A DNA stretch of 64,000 nt from Schlesneria paludicola DSM 18645 (GTDB lineage Bacteria; Planctomycetota; Planctomycetia; Planctomycetales; Planctomycetaceae), in NCBI RefSeq assembly GCF_000255655.1, contig NZ_JH636434.1, forward strand, positions 3,362,716 to 3,426,715, read 5' to 3'. Position 1 is the stretch's first letter, and each line of letters opens with the position of its first letter. Below are positions 28,252-37,249 of the stretch, one piece after another. The position numbers and the translations under genes are program-made. Under the pieces are notes generated by a model. It was not told where the DNA came from, did no database searches, and saw only the letters and a list, made by a program, of their open reading frames with translations.

Positions 28252-29283
28252 TTAAACTGGAGGAGGATTTCGCTCGGCAAATCCACGCTGATGCCAATAC
28301 GGATAACAGAGCGGAGTCGTGCTGGCCGCATCCAGTCGCGCGACCTGTTCCTTCGTCAAATTCCAACCGACCGAGCCCAGGTTCTCTCGCAGTTGCTCTT
28401 CATTGCGTGCCCCCACAATGATCGTGGCAACCGTGGGACGTTGCAGAAGCCAGTTGAGCGCGACTTGCGGGATGGTCTTTCCCGATTCCGCCGCCACCTG
28501 TTCCAACGCATCGACGGCGTTGTACAACAGTTCGTCGGGAATCTGCGGACCGGCGTCGAGCGCCACTTTGCTCTGCAATCGGCTATCCTTCGGCAACGGT
28601 TGACCGCGACGAATCTTCCCGGTCAGTCGCCCCCAACCCAGCGGACTCCACACCACCGCCCCGACCTTTTGGTCGAGTGCCAGCGGCATCAATTCCCACT
28701 CGTAATCGCGACCGACAAGCGAGTAGTACGCCTGATGAGCGACATAGCGTGCCCAGCCGTACCGCTCCGAAATCGCCAGCGACTTCATTAGGTGCCATCC
28801 CGAGAAGTTGGAACAGCCGATGTATCGAATTTTCCCGGCACGCACCAATCCGTCGAGCGTCTCGAGCACTTCCTCAATCGGCGTAATCGCGTCGAATCCG
28901 TGCAACTGATAGAGGTCGATGTAGTCCGTCCCCAGCCGCTTCAAACTCGCTTCGACTGCCCGAATCAAATATTGCCTCGACGACCCGACATCATTCGGAC
29001 CTGCCCCCGTGCGGAACGTGCCTTTCGTCGAGATCAAAACCTTCCCGCGTCGCTTCTTGATCGCTTCGCCCAGGATCTCTTCTGCCATCCCCTGCGAATA
29101 GACGTCGGCGGTGTCGAACATATTCAACCCCGCTTCCAGGCAGATGTCGACCAGTCGCGTCGCTTCCGCGACATCGGTCGCGCCCCACGCTTTAAAGAGT
29201 GGGCCCCCGCCCCCGAACGTCCCTGTCCCCAAGCTGAGCACCGGAACCTTGAAACCCGATCCGCCAAGTTGTCGATATTCCAT
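28252..29283 (-). CDS. Aldo/keto reductase (343 aa)
   Basis: A 343-residue TIM-barrel NADPH-dependent reductase. The catalytic tetrad is visible: Asp and Tyr in MFDTADVYSQG, Lys in VLISTK, and His in LYQLHGFD. The C-terminal SGKTIPQVALNWLLQRP and GARNEEQL segments bind the cofactor, as in the YajO/Kv-beta-like branch. AAGGAGG lies nine bases before the ATG. It starts 28 bp after the CxxCH protein gene on the same strand, so the two are probably co-transcribed. The physiological substrate (sugar or small aldehyde) is unknown. Confidence 0.93.
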   Translation of the reverse strand: MEYRQLGGSGFKVPVLSLGTGTFGGGGPLFKAWGATDVAEATRLVDICLEAGLNMFDTADVYSQGMAEEILGEAIKKRRGKVLISTKGTFRTGAGPNDVGSSRQYLIRAVEASLKRLGTDYIDLYQLHGFDAITPIEEVLETLDGLVRAGKIRYIGCSNFSGWHLMKSLAISERYGWARYVAHQAYYSLVGRDYEWELMPLALDQKVGAVVWSPLGWGRLTGKIRRGQPLPKDSRLQSKVALDAGPQIPDELLYNAVDALEQVAAESGKTIPQVALNWLLQRPTVATIIVGARNEEQLRENLGSVGWNLTKEQVARLDAASTTPLCYPYWHQRGFAERNPPPV

Positions 29284-29311
29284 GATGTTTCGTACCTCCT
29301 TTATGAGTTCG

Positions 29312-32300
29312 TCATGGCGCCTTCACAGGTTGACGCTGCGAAAGCAGGAATGCCATCAGCGAACGAAGCTCAGTCTCGTTCAGTTGTTCGGCAAAGTTCG
29401 AGGGCATGGGCGACAGGTTCGACAGTCGCTGCTCTTCGATATCTTCGCTACGGACGCGAACTTCTTTACCTTGATTGTCGCCAAGAATCACGGTCTTGCC
29501 TTCCTCGCGCAGCTTCAATCCTGTCACGACCAGACCATCTTTCGTCTCAATCACGGTTGCTCGGAATGCACCGTCGACGTTGCGATTTGGATCGAGCACA
29601 TCCTCCAGCAAGCGGTCGATTCCACGGATTCCGACGCCGTCGAGTTGTGGCCCAACTTTACCACCTTGATCGCTGATCCGGTGACATGCAGTACACGACT
29701 TCTTAAAGAGCGCCGCTCCTGCTTCGATACTAGCATCGGAACTCACAAAGCTGCTGGAAAGCTTTGTGATTGTTGCCTTCAAACGGTCGTCCGCGGCAGG
29801 AAGACCATGGGTTAGGTCCTTGATTTTCTCATCGCGATCAGCAATGGGAACTGATGCCAGCCGATCAAGAACCGGCTTGTCCTGCAGCAACCGAGCCGAC
29901 GCTCGTCCGGTCGCAATCAGCGTGAACAGTTGCTCGCCACCTTCGGGGGTCCCTGCGAGTGCCAGTGCAATCGGCTGCTGCAGGGGACCAGGAGCTGCTC
30001 GCAGCGCGGCCGCCAAGGCATCACGCGACTCTGGTGAATTCACTGAACCGAGCAATTGGGCGGATTGTGTCCGCAATGTGGAGGATTCGTTCGGATTTTG
30101 GACGAGAGTCGACAGAGCCCCCACTGCGGCATTCCGCGAAAGATTGAGAGCCGACTTCGCGGCCGCCAGACGAACCGGCGTGTCGATGCTGTCGTCCGTC
30201 ACCATCCCCACAATCGTGGGGCCGAACTTTTCGAGCTTTAGTTGATCGGCCACCTGCACGGCCGTCGCCAATGCGACATCCGTAAAGGCAAAACCGGCCG
30301 TCGGTGCGGCAACGACAGAAGGCTCGAAACGCCCCACGGCAAGCCACGCATAGCCGCCTCCCGTGTCGGCATCAATGGCTTCGAACACAGCACGTTGGCC
30401 CGCCCAGCGTTTTAGATCCCATGCAACCTGATGGGCCACGTCATTTCGGGGAGGAAGTTCTTTCGCAATCACTTCTCCAGAATCCACAAGTTTTAATCGA
30501 ACTTGATTCAGAGGTGCCCCTTCGGTGCCTGGATTCCCATTGTGTCCGCAGAGCCAGAACGTCAGCTTCTCGGGCAGGACAAACGGAGCCGAACGGAGCG
30601 TTCCCGTCAGATGCTCGCCTTTGACAATGCTATCGAAGAAGAGCGCATCGGCGGTTCCATCCGTTGAGTTACGCGGACGCACACCCCATGGGCTGGCAGT
30701 CGGTGCGGTGGCCAGTGGAACATTCTCCCAATGAGCGGGACGCGGCTGGCTCGGGTCGAGCAACTTGATTGCGAGTTGTTCGGCCCATTTCCCAAGTTCG
30801 CTGTCACGGCTCAACTTGTTTCCTCGTTGAATTAAGCCGTTGAACAGCGACTGAAACAGCGATGTCTGTCGCACCAGATCATTGGGGAACTTTTGCTGGA
30901 TATAGACGGCAACCTCATCCAATCGCTGCGGACTGACGTTGCGCGCCACGTGCTGCAAGCTCTTTTCGACAACCGGCGTCGGTACATCGTTCTGACGCAG
31001 GTAGTCGAACGTGAACCAGGCGGCGGTTTCATTGGGAACAGCCAGCGCAATCTCAGCCACGCTTGCCAGCTCCGCTTTGTTCAGCGGAATCTTGGCAATC
31101 TGATCAACGGAGGTGGCCGTCCGAATTTGATTCCGCAAGGCGATCCGTGCTGCCTGAATCAATTGCATGTCTTCCGCGGGAGTCGACTTCCACAATTGTA
31201 CCAGCGGCTGAACATTGACAGCGCCGGTATGTCGCCCCAACGCTTCGGCGGCGGCCCGCTTCACGAAGGGATCAGCATCCGCCGTGGCGGCTCGAACAAG
31301 ACTGGAGAGTTGATCATTCCATTTGGGCAGTTCGGCCAACGCGCGAATCAGGTGAACTCGCACGAGACCAGCGCGGTCCTTGGAAAATCGTTGAATCAGC
31401 GAATCATCAAGCTGCCCGTTTCGCGCGAGCAACCACAGTGTTTGGACGCGTTCTTCCGCACGACGAGCCTCTTCATTGGCATCCGTCACGGCTGGTCGCT
31501 CCAGGCGAGCTCGTGTCTTTGCCAGACCTTCGGCCTTAAATCGCCGTTCAATTTCATTGCCCGCGAAATTGCGAACGGCGGTGTTTTCATCCGACAGGCG
31601 TTCAATCAAACCATCGAGTGCGACCTCGGTCAGGTTTGGCGGCACTGGCGGTTCAGACTTCTTGTCACCCGTGTAAATGATTCGCCAGATACGACCGCGA
31701 TGTCGGTCGCGTTTGGGGTGCAGTAGATCAACTTCGTAGTGACCAATGATCGAATTGTAGAAGTCGCACACATACAGTGCACCATCCGGTCCCAGTTGCA
31801 GGTCGACGGGATGAAACCACCAGTCGTCAGTTGTCAGAAAGTCTTCGGGCTTCTCGATCCATGGGGATGAACCGCGCCATTGGGGCTTGTCACGATGAAC
31901 GATGTTAGTGACGACATTTCCCACAAACATCGAACCTGCATATTGAGCTGGGAAATGATTCGACGCATACGCCACAATCCCGGCAATTCCAGTGGAGCCG
32001 TGATCATCTGAGGTCGTAATGGGGGCAAACCCCAGGCCGTCATGCGGTTTGCCGAAACTGTCGTAGTATCCGCCGCGCAACAGCATCGTGATCGGCTTCG
32101 AGTGACAATCGGCATTGAACAGATCGCCACGTGCATCGACGCACATTCCGAACGGATTCACCTGGCCCCAGGTCAGTTGCTCGATCGCGGAACCATCGGG
32201 ACGAAACCGGTAAGTGTTTCCCGAATTCATCTGAAGGACAACCGGCCCTTCGCCCTTCAATTTGATCTTCGAATCGTTGCGGAACCCGTGGCAGGCATAG

Positions 32301-32881
32301 ACCCAGCCGTCGAGGCCCAAACGAAATGCATTCTGGTTGCCGTGCGTATCGGCGAAATCAAAAGGACCGTACAGCACTTCTCGCTTGTCGGCCGTGCCAT
32401 CACCATCGGTGTCCGTCAGCTTCCAGATGTTTGGGATCGACCAGACGATCGCTTCACGACCGTTCGGCATCGGTAGGATGCCAATGGGGATATTCAGTTT
32501 GTCGGCAAATTTCGAGACTTTTGTCGCGCGACCGTCTTTTCCAATTCCATCCAGAATGGTCAGCCCGTCTCGCGATTTTTCGGAATCGGCCGCAGCAAAC
32601 GGGTACTCGACCGAGTGGGTCACCCATAACCGCCCCTTGGCATCGAACGCCAGATTCATCGGCTTTTGGATGTCGGGTTCTGAGGCGACCAGTTGAATTT
32701 CAAACCCTGGCGGCAGTTTGAATCTGGCTCGTTGCTCGTCAGGTGTCAGCGGATCAGCCTCCACGACAGGGGGGCCCGCGAAAACACGGCAAGTACTGCA
32801 CACCAACACGACAAACGTCGCAACCCAGCGACGATCACAAACAAGGTTCTTTACGATCTTCTTCACTGCGATTCTCTCCAT
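29312..32881 (-). CDS. PVC-type haem-binding CxxCH protein with membrane-bound-dehydrogenase-like propeller and HEAT repeats
   Basis: About 1189 residues from the ATG at 32881. Order: signal segment (WVATFVVLVCSTCRVFA); a propeller domain opening PPGFEIQLVASEPDIQKPMNLAFD, the typical start of planctomycete 'membrane-bound dehydrogenase' domains; HEAT-like helical repeats around residues 450-650; a beta-rich sugar-binding-like stretch; more HEAT repeats; and a C-terminal cytochrome c domain with a single CTACH haem site. A GTG at 32866 with GGAGAG at good spacing is an alternative start. The frame opens at 32962 but the extra part is not signal-like. Probably a periplasmic or membrane-associated electron-transfer protein for an oxidation whose substrate is unknown. 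Aldo/keto reductase follows; a GlcG/HbpS-like gene is divergent. Confidence 0.88.
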   Translation of the reverse strand: MERIAVKKIVKNLVCDRRWVATFVVLVCSTCRVFAGPPVVEADPLTPDEQRARFKLPPGFEIQLVASEPDIQKPMNLAFDAKGRLWVTHSVEYPFAAADSEKSRDGLTILDGIGKDGRATKVSKFADKLNIPIGILPMPNGREAIVWSIPNIWKLTDTDGDGTADKREVLYGPFDFADTHGNQNAFRLGLDGWVYACHGFRNDSKIKLKGEGPVVLQMNSGNTYRFRPDGSAIEQLTWGQVNPFGMCVDARGDLFNADCHSKPITMLLRGGYYDSFGKPHDGLGFAPITTSDDHGSTGIAGIVAYASNHFPAQYAGSMFVGNVVTNIVHRDKPQWRGSSPWIEKPEDFLTTDDWWFHPVDLQLGPDGALYVCDFYNSIIGHYEVDLLHPKRDRHRGRIWRIIYTGDKKSEPPVPPNLTEVALDGLIERLSDENTAVRNFAGNEIERRFKAEGLAKTRARLERPAVTDANEEARRAEERVQTLWLLARNGQLDDSLIQRFSKDRAGLVRVHLIRALAELPKWNDQLSSLVRAATADADPFVKRAAAEALGRHTGAVNVQPLVQLWKSTPAEDMQLIQAARIALRNQIRTATSVDQIAKIPLNKAELASVAEIALAVPNETAAWFTFDYLRQNDVPTPVVEKSLQHVARNVSPQRLDEVAVYIQQKFPNDLVRQTSLFQSLFNGLIQRGNKLSRDSELGKWAEQLAIKLLDPSQPRPAHWENVPLATAPTASPWGVRPRNSTDGTADALFFDSIVKGEHLTGTLRSAPFVLPEKLTFWLCGHNGNPGTEGAPLNQVRLKLVDSGEVIAKELPPRNDVAHQVAWDLKRWAGQRAVFEAIDADTGGGYAWLAVGRFEPSVVAAPTAGFAFTDVALATAVQVADQLKLEKFGPTIVGMVTDDSIDTPVRLAAAKSALNLSRNAAVGALSTLVQNPNESSTLRTQSAQLLGSVNSPESRDALAAALRAAPGPLQQPIALALAGTPEGGEQLFTLIATGRASARLLQDKPVLDRLASVPIADRDEKIKDLTHGLPAADDRLKATITKLSSSFVSSDASIEAGAALFKKSCTACHRISDQGGKVGPQLDGVGIRGIDRLLEDVLDPNRNVDGAFRATVIETKDGLVVTGLKLREEGKTVILGDNQGKEVRVRSEDIEEQRLSNLSPMPSNFAEQLNETELRSLMAFLLSQRQPVKAP

Positions 32882-32989
32882 CAAAACGAGGGACCGCGAG
32901 TATAGCGTCTCGACCGATCTTTCTCCTGCCTGTGCACGATCACAAGAGCAGGGTGATTTCAAGAAATCAAAAGAGAGCCTTCTCAGTGC

Positions 32990-33051
32990 CCTCCGTGACT
33001 CAGTGGTGAAAACTCGACTCTGAATAGATGTCTACCACTAAGCCACGGAGG
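32990..33051. repeat. 18-bp imperfect inverted repeat in a divergent promoter region
   Basis: CCTCCGTGACTCAGTGGT (32990-33006/7) and its near-complement ACCACTAAGCCACGGAGG (33034-33051) match at 16 of 18 positions around a loop of about 27 bases. It lies between the CxxCH gene (minus) and the GlcG/HbpS-like gene (plus). It could be a dispersed intergenic repeat of this genome or a regulatory structure. Confidence 0.6.
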
Positions 33052-33166
33052 TCAGTGAGATTGAGGAATCAGGAACGCTGTGGGTTGGGAATCCGATTGA
33101 GGCAAAGTTACGATTTGGTGACCTCCGTATCCGTAGCCACCACTGAATTTGATTAAGGCATCACCG

Positions 33167-33706
33167 ATGCGCCATTTCTGTTTCGTCTCCGTTGTTCTGG
33201 TACTGATCTGTTCCGTCATGGCGGACGACAAAACAAACAGCCCGCTGGTAACTCGTCAGCAAACCAAACTGAATCTGAAAGGCGCCGAGCTGATTCTGTC
33301 TGCAGCCCAAGCCAAGGCGACGGACATGAAGGTCGCGATGAACATCGCCGTCGTCGACGATGGAGGTCATTTGATCACATTCGCGCGGATGGACGGAGCC
33401 CGCCCGGCCAGTGTTCCCACAGCCCTTACCAAAGCCACCGCCGCCGCGACATTCCGCCAACCGACTGGGCCGCTGCCTGCGAATGGAGAACCCAACTTGC
33501 TGCTCAGCCTGGGTGTCCCCGCGGCGGCCGCGGCGAGCGGCGGGAAAATGACAACACTCAAGGGGGGAGTGCCGATCGTTGTCGACGGACAAGTGATCGG
33601 TGCCGTCGGGGTTGGCGGTGGGTCGGGTGAGCAAGACGCCGAAGTCGCTCAGGCAGGAATCAATATGCTCCTGAAAGCCCTCGCTGCCGACAGCAAAGCC
33701 CCATAG
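33167..33706 (+). CDS. Secreted GlcG/HbpS-family haem-binding-type protein (179 aa)
   Basis: From the ATG at 33167 (AAGG seven bases before) there are 179 residues. A signal peptide (RHFCFVSVVLVLICSVMA) precedes a GlcG/HbpS domain: LTRQQTKLNLKGAELIL-like helix, NIAVVDDGGHLITFARMDGA, KATAAATFRQPT, and the C-terminal GGVPIVVDGQVIGAVGVGGG. HbpS of Streptomyces binds and degrades haem; many homologues have other or unknown roles. Its divergent neighbour is a haem-binding CxxCH protein, so a haem- or oxidation-related role is reasonable but unproven. An earlier in-frame TTG at 33149 is less likely. Confidence 0.85.
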   Translation: MRHFCFVSVVLVLICSVMADDKTNSPLVTRQQTKLNLKGAELILSAAQAKATDMKVAMNIAVVDDGGHLITFARMDGARPASVPTALTKATAAATFRQPTGPLPANGEPNLLLSLGVPAAAAASGGKMTTLKGGVPIVVDGQVIGAVGVGGGSGEQDAEVAQAGINMLLKALAADSKAP

Positions 33707-33928
33707 AACAACGCCACAATCAAGGTGTTCGGCGAACGAGCACTTGTCGGACGAACAATACCTCGCCCGCTCCTCTATTCGTATTCGCATGTGACAATGG
33801 CACACAACCGAGGCTGATGGGCCGGTTCGTATTGCGACTTTCGTGATCATTGAAGGTCGCCGTTAGCTTCAGCGTTCAACGAAGGGCCCGTGTCGAGGCG
33901 CGACGCGGGATATGGCTTCGTCGACTCC

Positions 33929-34657
33929 TCATTTCGCCAGGCCACTCGTGGCTTTCGCTGCGTCATCGATGGCTCGTTTTTCTTCCGCAGCACTCATTCG
34001 CAAATAGAACGGTGACGCCTTCCAGAAGTCGCTATCGTGCGCCCGGCCCGCATCGCTTGCAGATGTCAGCAGGTGATGTCCCAGCGATGCGATGACCGCA
34101 GCTCGTGGCTGAGACATCTCAGGTGCCGTCAGCCAGTGTGAGGCGATTTGGTCGGCATCGAGTTTCTTCAATCCCGGCCCAACCACAACGCGTTGTGCAT
34201 GATCGCGAAGAAAATCCTCAACTGAAACGATTTGAATAGGCGATACCATTTGCCATTCGCCCGTCGGAAGACGTTGATAATCACCGGCAAACAGATCGTC
34301 TCGCTGGGCGTCTTCGACAACTGTGACTCGTTCAATCTGCCGCGGAACATTCTCGGCAATCGCCTGGAACGTATCGACCGAGATGAACTGACATCCGGTG
34401 GCATAGGCCAGTGTTTTGGCGCAGACCATTCCAACGCGCAGCCCCGTGAAGCTTCCCGGGCCCCGGCTGACTGCAACAGATGCGAGGTCGCGGGCGGTCA
34501 GCCCCTGCGCGGTCAAGAGTTCGCCAATATCCAGCACCAGCGCCTGCGCGTGACGTCGCCCCGTCTGGTTCAACGCCCGCTCGCCAAGACATTCGTGACC
34601 ACGCAACAACGCAATCGAACCATCAAGGCCACTGGTTTCAATTCCAAGAACAAACAT
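33929..34657 (-). CDS. tsaB: tRNA threonylcarbamoyladenosine biosynthesis protein TsaB
   Basis: A 242-residue ASKHA-fold protein. The N-terminal MFVLGIETSGLDGSIALL is the family opening; HAQALVLDIGELL (about 38-50) and VSRGPGSFTGLRVGMVCAKTLAYA (about 68-91) are highly diagnostic of TsaB. It acts in the cytoplasm with TsaD, TsaE and TsaC to make t6A37 in ANN-decoding tRNAs; TsaB is the essential platform partner of TsaD. It stands alone, without rimI or tsaE next to it. The C-terminal half is less conserved, as usual. No clear ribosome binding site precedes the ATG. Confidence 0.93.
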   Translation of the reverse strand: MFVLGIETSGLDGSIALLRGHECLGERALNQTGRRHAQALVLDIGELLTAQGLTARDLASVAVSRGPGSFTGLRVGMVCAKTLAYATGCQFISVDTFQAIAENVPRQIERVTVVEDAQRDDLFAGDYQRLPTGEWQMVSPIQIVSVEDFLRDHAQRVVVGPGLKKLDADQIASHWLTAPEMSQPRAAVIASLGHHLLTSASDAGRAHDSDFWKASPFYLRMSAAEEKRAIDDAAKATSGLAK

Positions 34658-34924
34658 CGCATAATTTCAAAGAAGTCACAAAATTCGACATCAGCCCACA
34701 CCATAACGAGTTCGTCACGCGGAATCACGGCGTTTGATGGCGTTTGGCTGCGACGCGATCGCGGAATGAGGGGTGTTCGCCATAACTGCGGTTCCCAAAG
34801 GGATCTCTTGAGGGAAATTGGCCCTCGTGGGCGGGATGCTCTGGACGGTGGCGGGTTGGACGGCGATGATAGAGTTCGGTTGTGACGGCGCGGTCACAAC
34901 CGAATCTTTGTGTGGAATTGGGGT

Positions 34925-35404
34925 ATGAACCGGAACAACACCACGAACCGACGCAGTCACGTGGGACAATTCGTCCTGCGAGCCTGTCTGATCGTGTCTC
35001 TCTGGCAGGCACCGGTCCCCTGGATTCATTCTCACGGAACGGAACCCGTCACGGTGGCCCGCGTGAGTGCCACGCAAGACCTGGTCCATCATCTGGCCCT
35101 GTTCCACCCGGCAGTCAATGCCGAGGCCGCCAAGGAATTGGGCTGGCATCTGCACTGGATTCTTCCGTGCTGGGGACACGCCCTGGACGACACTCCTGAT
35201 GACGAATCGCCCGCAACGGAGGTCATGACCTTTGATCAAGCGACCGTTTCGTCGGCCGTGCCGGTACCGGCACCGGATGTGGTGGCCTCGTACTGTCCGC
35301 TGACTCTGGCACAGATCCACGTTGCCGGGCTGTGGCCGCGACTCTGCCATGAACGATTCGGAGAATTTTCGCAGCAGGGTTCCTGCTGCGTCCTGCGCTG
35401 TTGA
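34925..35404 (+). CDS. Small His/Cys-containing secreted or anchored protein at the head of an efflux locus
   Basis: A 159-residue protein from the ATG at 34925 (an in-frame GTG at 34910 is possible). A basic N-terminus is followed by a hydrophobic helix (FVLRACLIVSLWQAPVPWI). The mature part has several His (HSHG, VHHLALFH, WHLHWILPCWGH) and ends in CCVLRC, which could bind a metal. I do not recognise the family. It lies 139 bp before a CusB/CzcB-like adaptor gene on the same strand. Position and composition suggest an accessory protein for metal handling, but that is inference. Moderate confidence that it is a real gene. Confidence 0.6.
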   Translation: MNRNNTTNRRSHVGQFVLRACLIVSLWQAPVPWIHSHGTEPVTVARVSATQDLVHHLALFHPAVNAEAAKELGWHLHWILPCWGHALDDTPDDESPATEVMTFDQATVSSAVPVPAPDVVASYCPLTLAQIHVAGLWPRLCHERFGEFSQQGSCCVLRC

Positions 35405-35543
35405 TACGGACTGAAAATGACGCGTGGAATCCAACGATTCCAAGAGGTTGTTTTTCTGTATCACTGCGACTCGTCCTGTCACGTTTCAGCATCTGAAAAT
35501 TGAACGTCGAAGGCGGGTTCTTTCTTAAGAGACAGGTTTCATT

Positions 35544-37007
35544 ATGAAGCGACGTTGGATCATCATCCCTCTCGCCGCCGTGGTGGTCGTCGCCGGGTAT
35601 GCCGGCTTCCATTTTCTAGAATCGGCGGTTCATACAGGAAGTTTGCCAGCTGAAGCCGAAATCACCGGAGCACGCGAATCCGTCACGTTGTCACCCGAGA
35701 AATCTGAAGCCGCTGGAATCCACACCGAACCGGTTGTAACAAAAGAGCTACGGCCGCAGCGAATGGTCCCTGGGCGACTGGACTACAACGCCACGCGCCA
35801 CGTTCAGGTGAAGTCGCCTTTCAATGGCCTGATTCGACGAATCGACGTCAAAGTCGGTGATCGCGTCACCGAGGGACAAGTGATGGCCGTCGTTGACAGC
35901 CCCGACCTCGGCGAACGACGTGCGGATGTGTTTCAGCGCGTCACCGACTTGCAGCAGGCCACGAATGAACATGATTGGTGGCATTCGATCCAAGCGAATG
36001 TCGACGAACTGGTGGCACGCTTGAAGGAATCTCAAGAATCACTGCCAGCCGACAAGGACGAAGCCGAGAAGATTGAGAAGGATTTCGCCGACAAACCGCT
36101 GGGCGACTACCGCCAGCAGGTACTTGGCGCGTATTCCCGGATGTGCCTGGACGCACAGCTCAGTACAAATATCAAATCGGCTGCAGCATCCGGTGCCGTT
36201 GCCGGACGCGCAAAACTGGAACTCGATACCGCACGTGATACCTCGCGGGCCAAATTCCTGGCGGTATGTGAACAAGCCACCTTTGATGTCAAACAGACTC
36301 ATATCAAAGCCGAGTCCGCGATGAAAGATGCCGAACGGCGATTGGCCGTCGCACGGCAGCGACTCGACCTGTTCGTTGGTCAGACCCATGATGAACCTGT
36401 CGATTCGACAAGCGAAGCGATGCTCAGTACCTGGCCCGTGAAAGCCCCTTTCACGGCAACGGTCGAAGAGGTTCTGTTTGCCCCGCGTGAACGAATTCAA
36501 ATGGGCGAAGGCCTGCTGCAAATCGCCGACGCGTCGCGGCTATGGGTTCACGCCGATATCCGTGAAAAAGACTGGTCGGCACTGTCGATCACGCCGGGTC
36601 AGCAAATCTCGGTGCAAACTCCAGCCCTTAAAGGGGAAACATTGGATGCGACTGTCGCGTTCGTCGGACGTACCGTTGCCCCCGAAACGCGAGCCGTTCC
36701 GTTAACCGCAGACATCGACAATCAGGCAGGTTTATTGCGACCGGGAATGTTCGTCCGAGTACTGTTACCAGACGGGAAACCACGGAAATGCCTGGCGGTT
36801 CCTCAATCGGCAATCACCGCCAACGAAGGACGGACGTTTGTCTTCGTCGAAACTGGCGAGCGTGAATACCACCCCCGCGATGTCAAAACAGGACTAAGCG
36901 TCGAACCCTGGATCGAGATTGTGTCGGGACTGGAGGCGGGCGAGAAAGTCGTCACAAAGGGAACGGCGATTCTGAAAGCGGAGCTCTTGTTGGAGCCCGA
37001 AGATTAG
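35544..37007 (+). CDS. RND efflux periplasmic adaptor, CusB/CzcB-like (487 aa)
   Basis: A 487-residue membrane-fusion protein. N-terminal membrane anchor (IIIPLAAVVVVAGYAGFHFL); beta-barrel start ITGARESVTLSPEKSEAAGIHTEPV, typical of the metal-efflux CzcB/CusB branch; lipoyl half-motif SPFNGLIRRIDVKVGDRVTEGQVMAVV (about 90-116); a long alpha-hairpin (about 125-285); the second lipoyl half around KAPFTATVEEVLFAPRERI; and a C-terminal barrel with VPQSAI and GLEAGEKVVTKG. It should bridge an inner-membrane pump and an outer-membrane channel. The next gene, after 242 bp with a hairpin, is a second and different adaptor, which is unusual. Confidence 0.88.
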   Translation: MKRRWIIIPLAAVVVVAGYAGFHFLESAVHTGSLPAEAEITGARESVTLSPEKSEAAGIHTEPVVTKELRPQRMVPGRLDYNATRHVQVKSPFNGLIRRIDVKVGDRVTEGQVMAVVDSPDLGERRADVFQRVTDLQQATNEHDWWHSIQANVDELVARLKESQESLPADKDEAEKIEKDFADKPLGDYRQQVLGAYSRMCLDAQLSTNIKSAAASGAVAGRAKLELDTARDTSRAKFLAVCEQATFDVKQTHIKAESAMKDAERRLAVARQRLDLFVGQTHDEPVDSTSEAMLSTWPVKAPFTATVEEVLFAPRERIQMGEGLLQIADASRLWVHADIREKDWSALSITPGQQISVQTPALKGETLDATVAFVGRTVAPETRAVPLTADIDNQAGLLRPGMFVRVLLPDGKPRKCLAVPQSAITANEGRTFVFVETGEREYHPRDVKTGLSVEPWIEIVSGLEAGEKVVTKGTAILKAELLLEPED

Positions 37008-37138
37008 CGGCACCGCCATTTTTGTCCTGACTGCCCCGCCGCCCGATTCGTAGCGAAATCATCGACGTGCCAATCCAGGTTTGAAGCCTCATCTGAGGAA
37101 AGACCTTGTCGGCGCACACGCTTTTGACGAAGATTCCA

Positions 37139-37167
37139 ACTCGGGTCGACATGGGGTCGACCCGAGT
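37139..37167. terminator. 12-bp hairpin between the two adaptor genes
   Basis: Arms ACTCGGGTCGAC (37139-37150) and GTCGACCCGAGT (37156-37167) pair perfectly around a 5-base loop. No U-tract follows on plus. It may separate the first adaptor gene from the adaptor-pump pair, act as an mRNA processing site, or be an operator. Confidence 0.4.
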
Positions 37168-37249
37168 CGGATTTCCTCGGAAGCCTTCGCAACAGACGTC
37201 ACATTTGTGATGCCCAGTCCTGTTGGTCGCCGCACCGATAGAAAACGTT

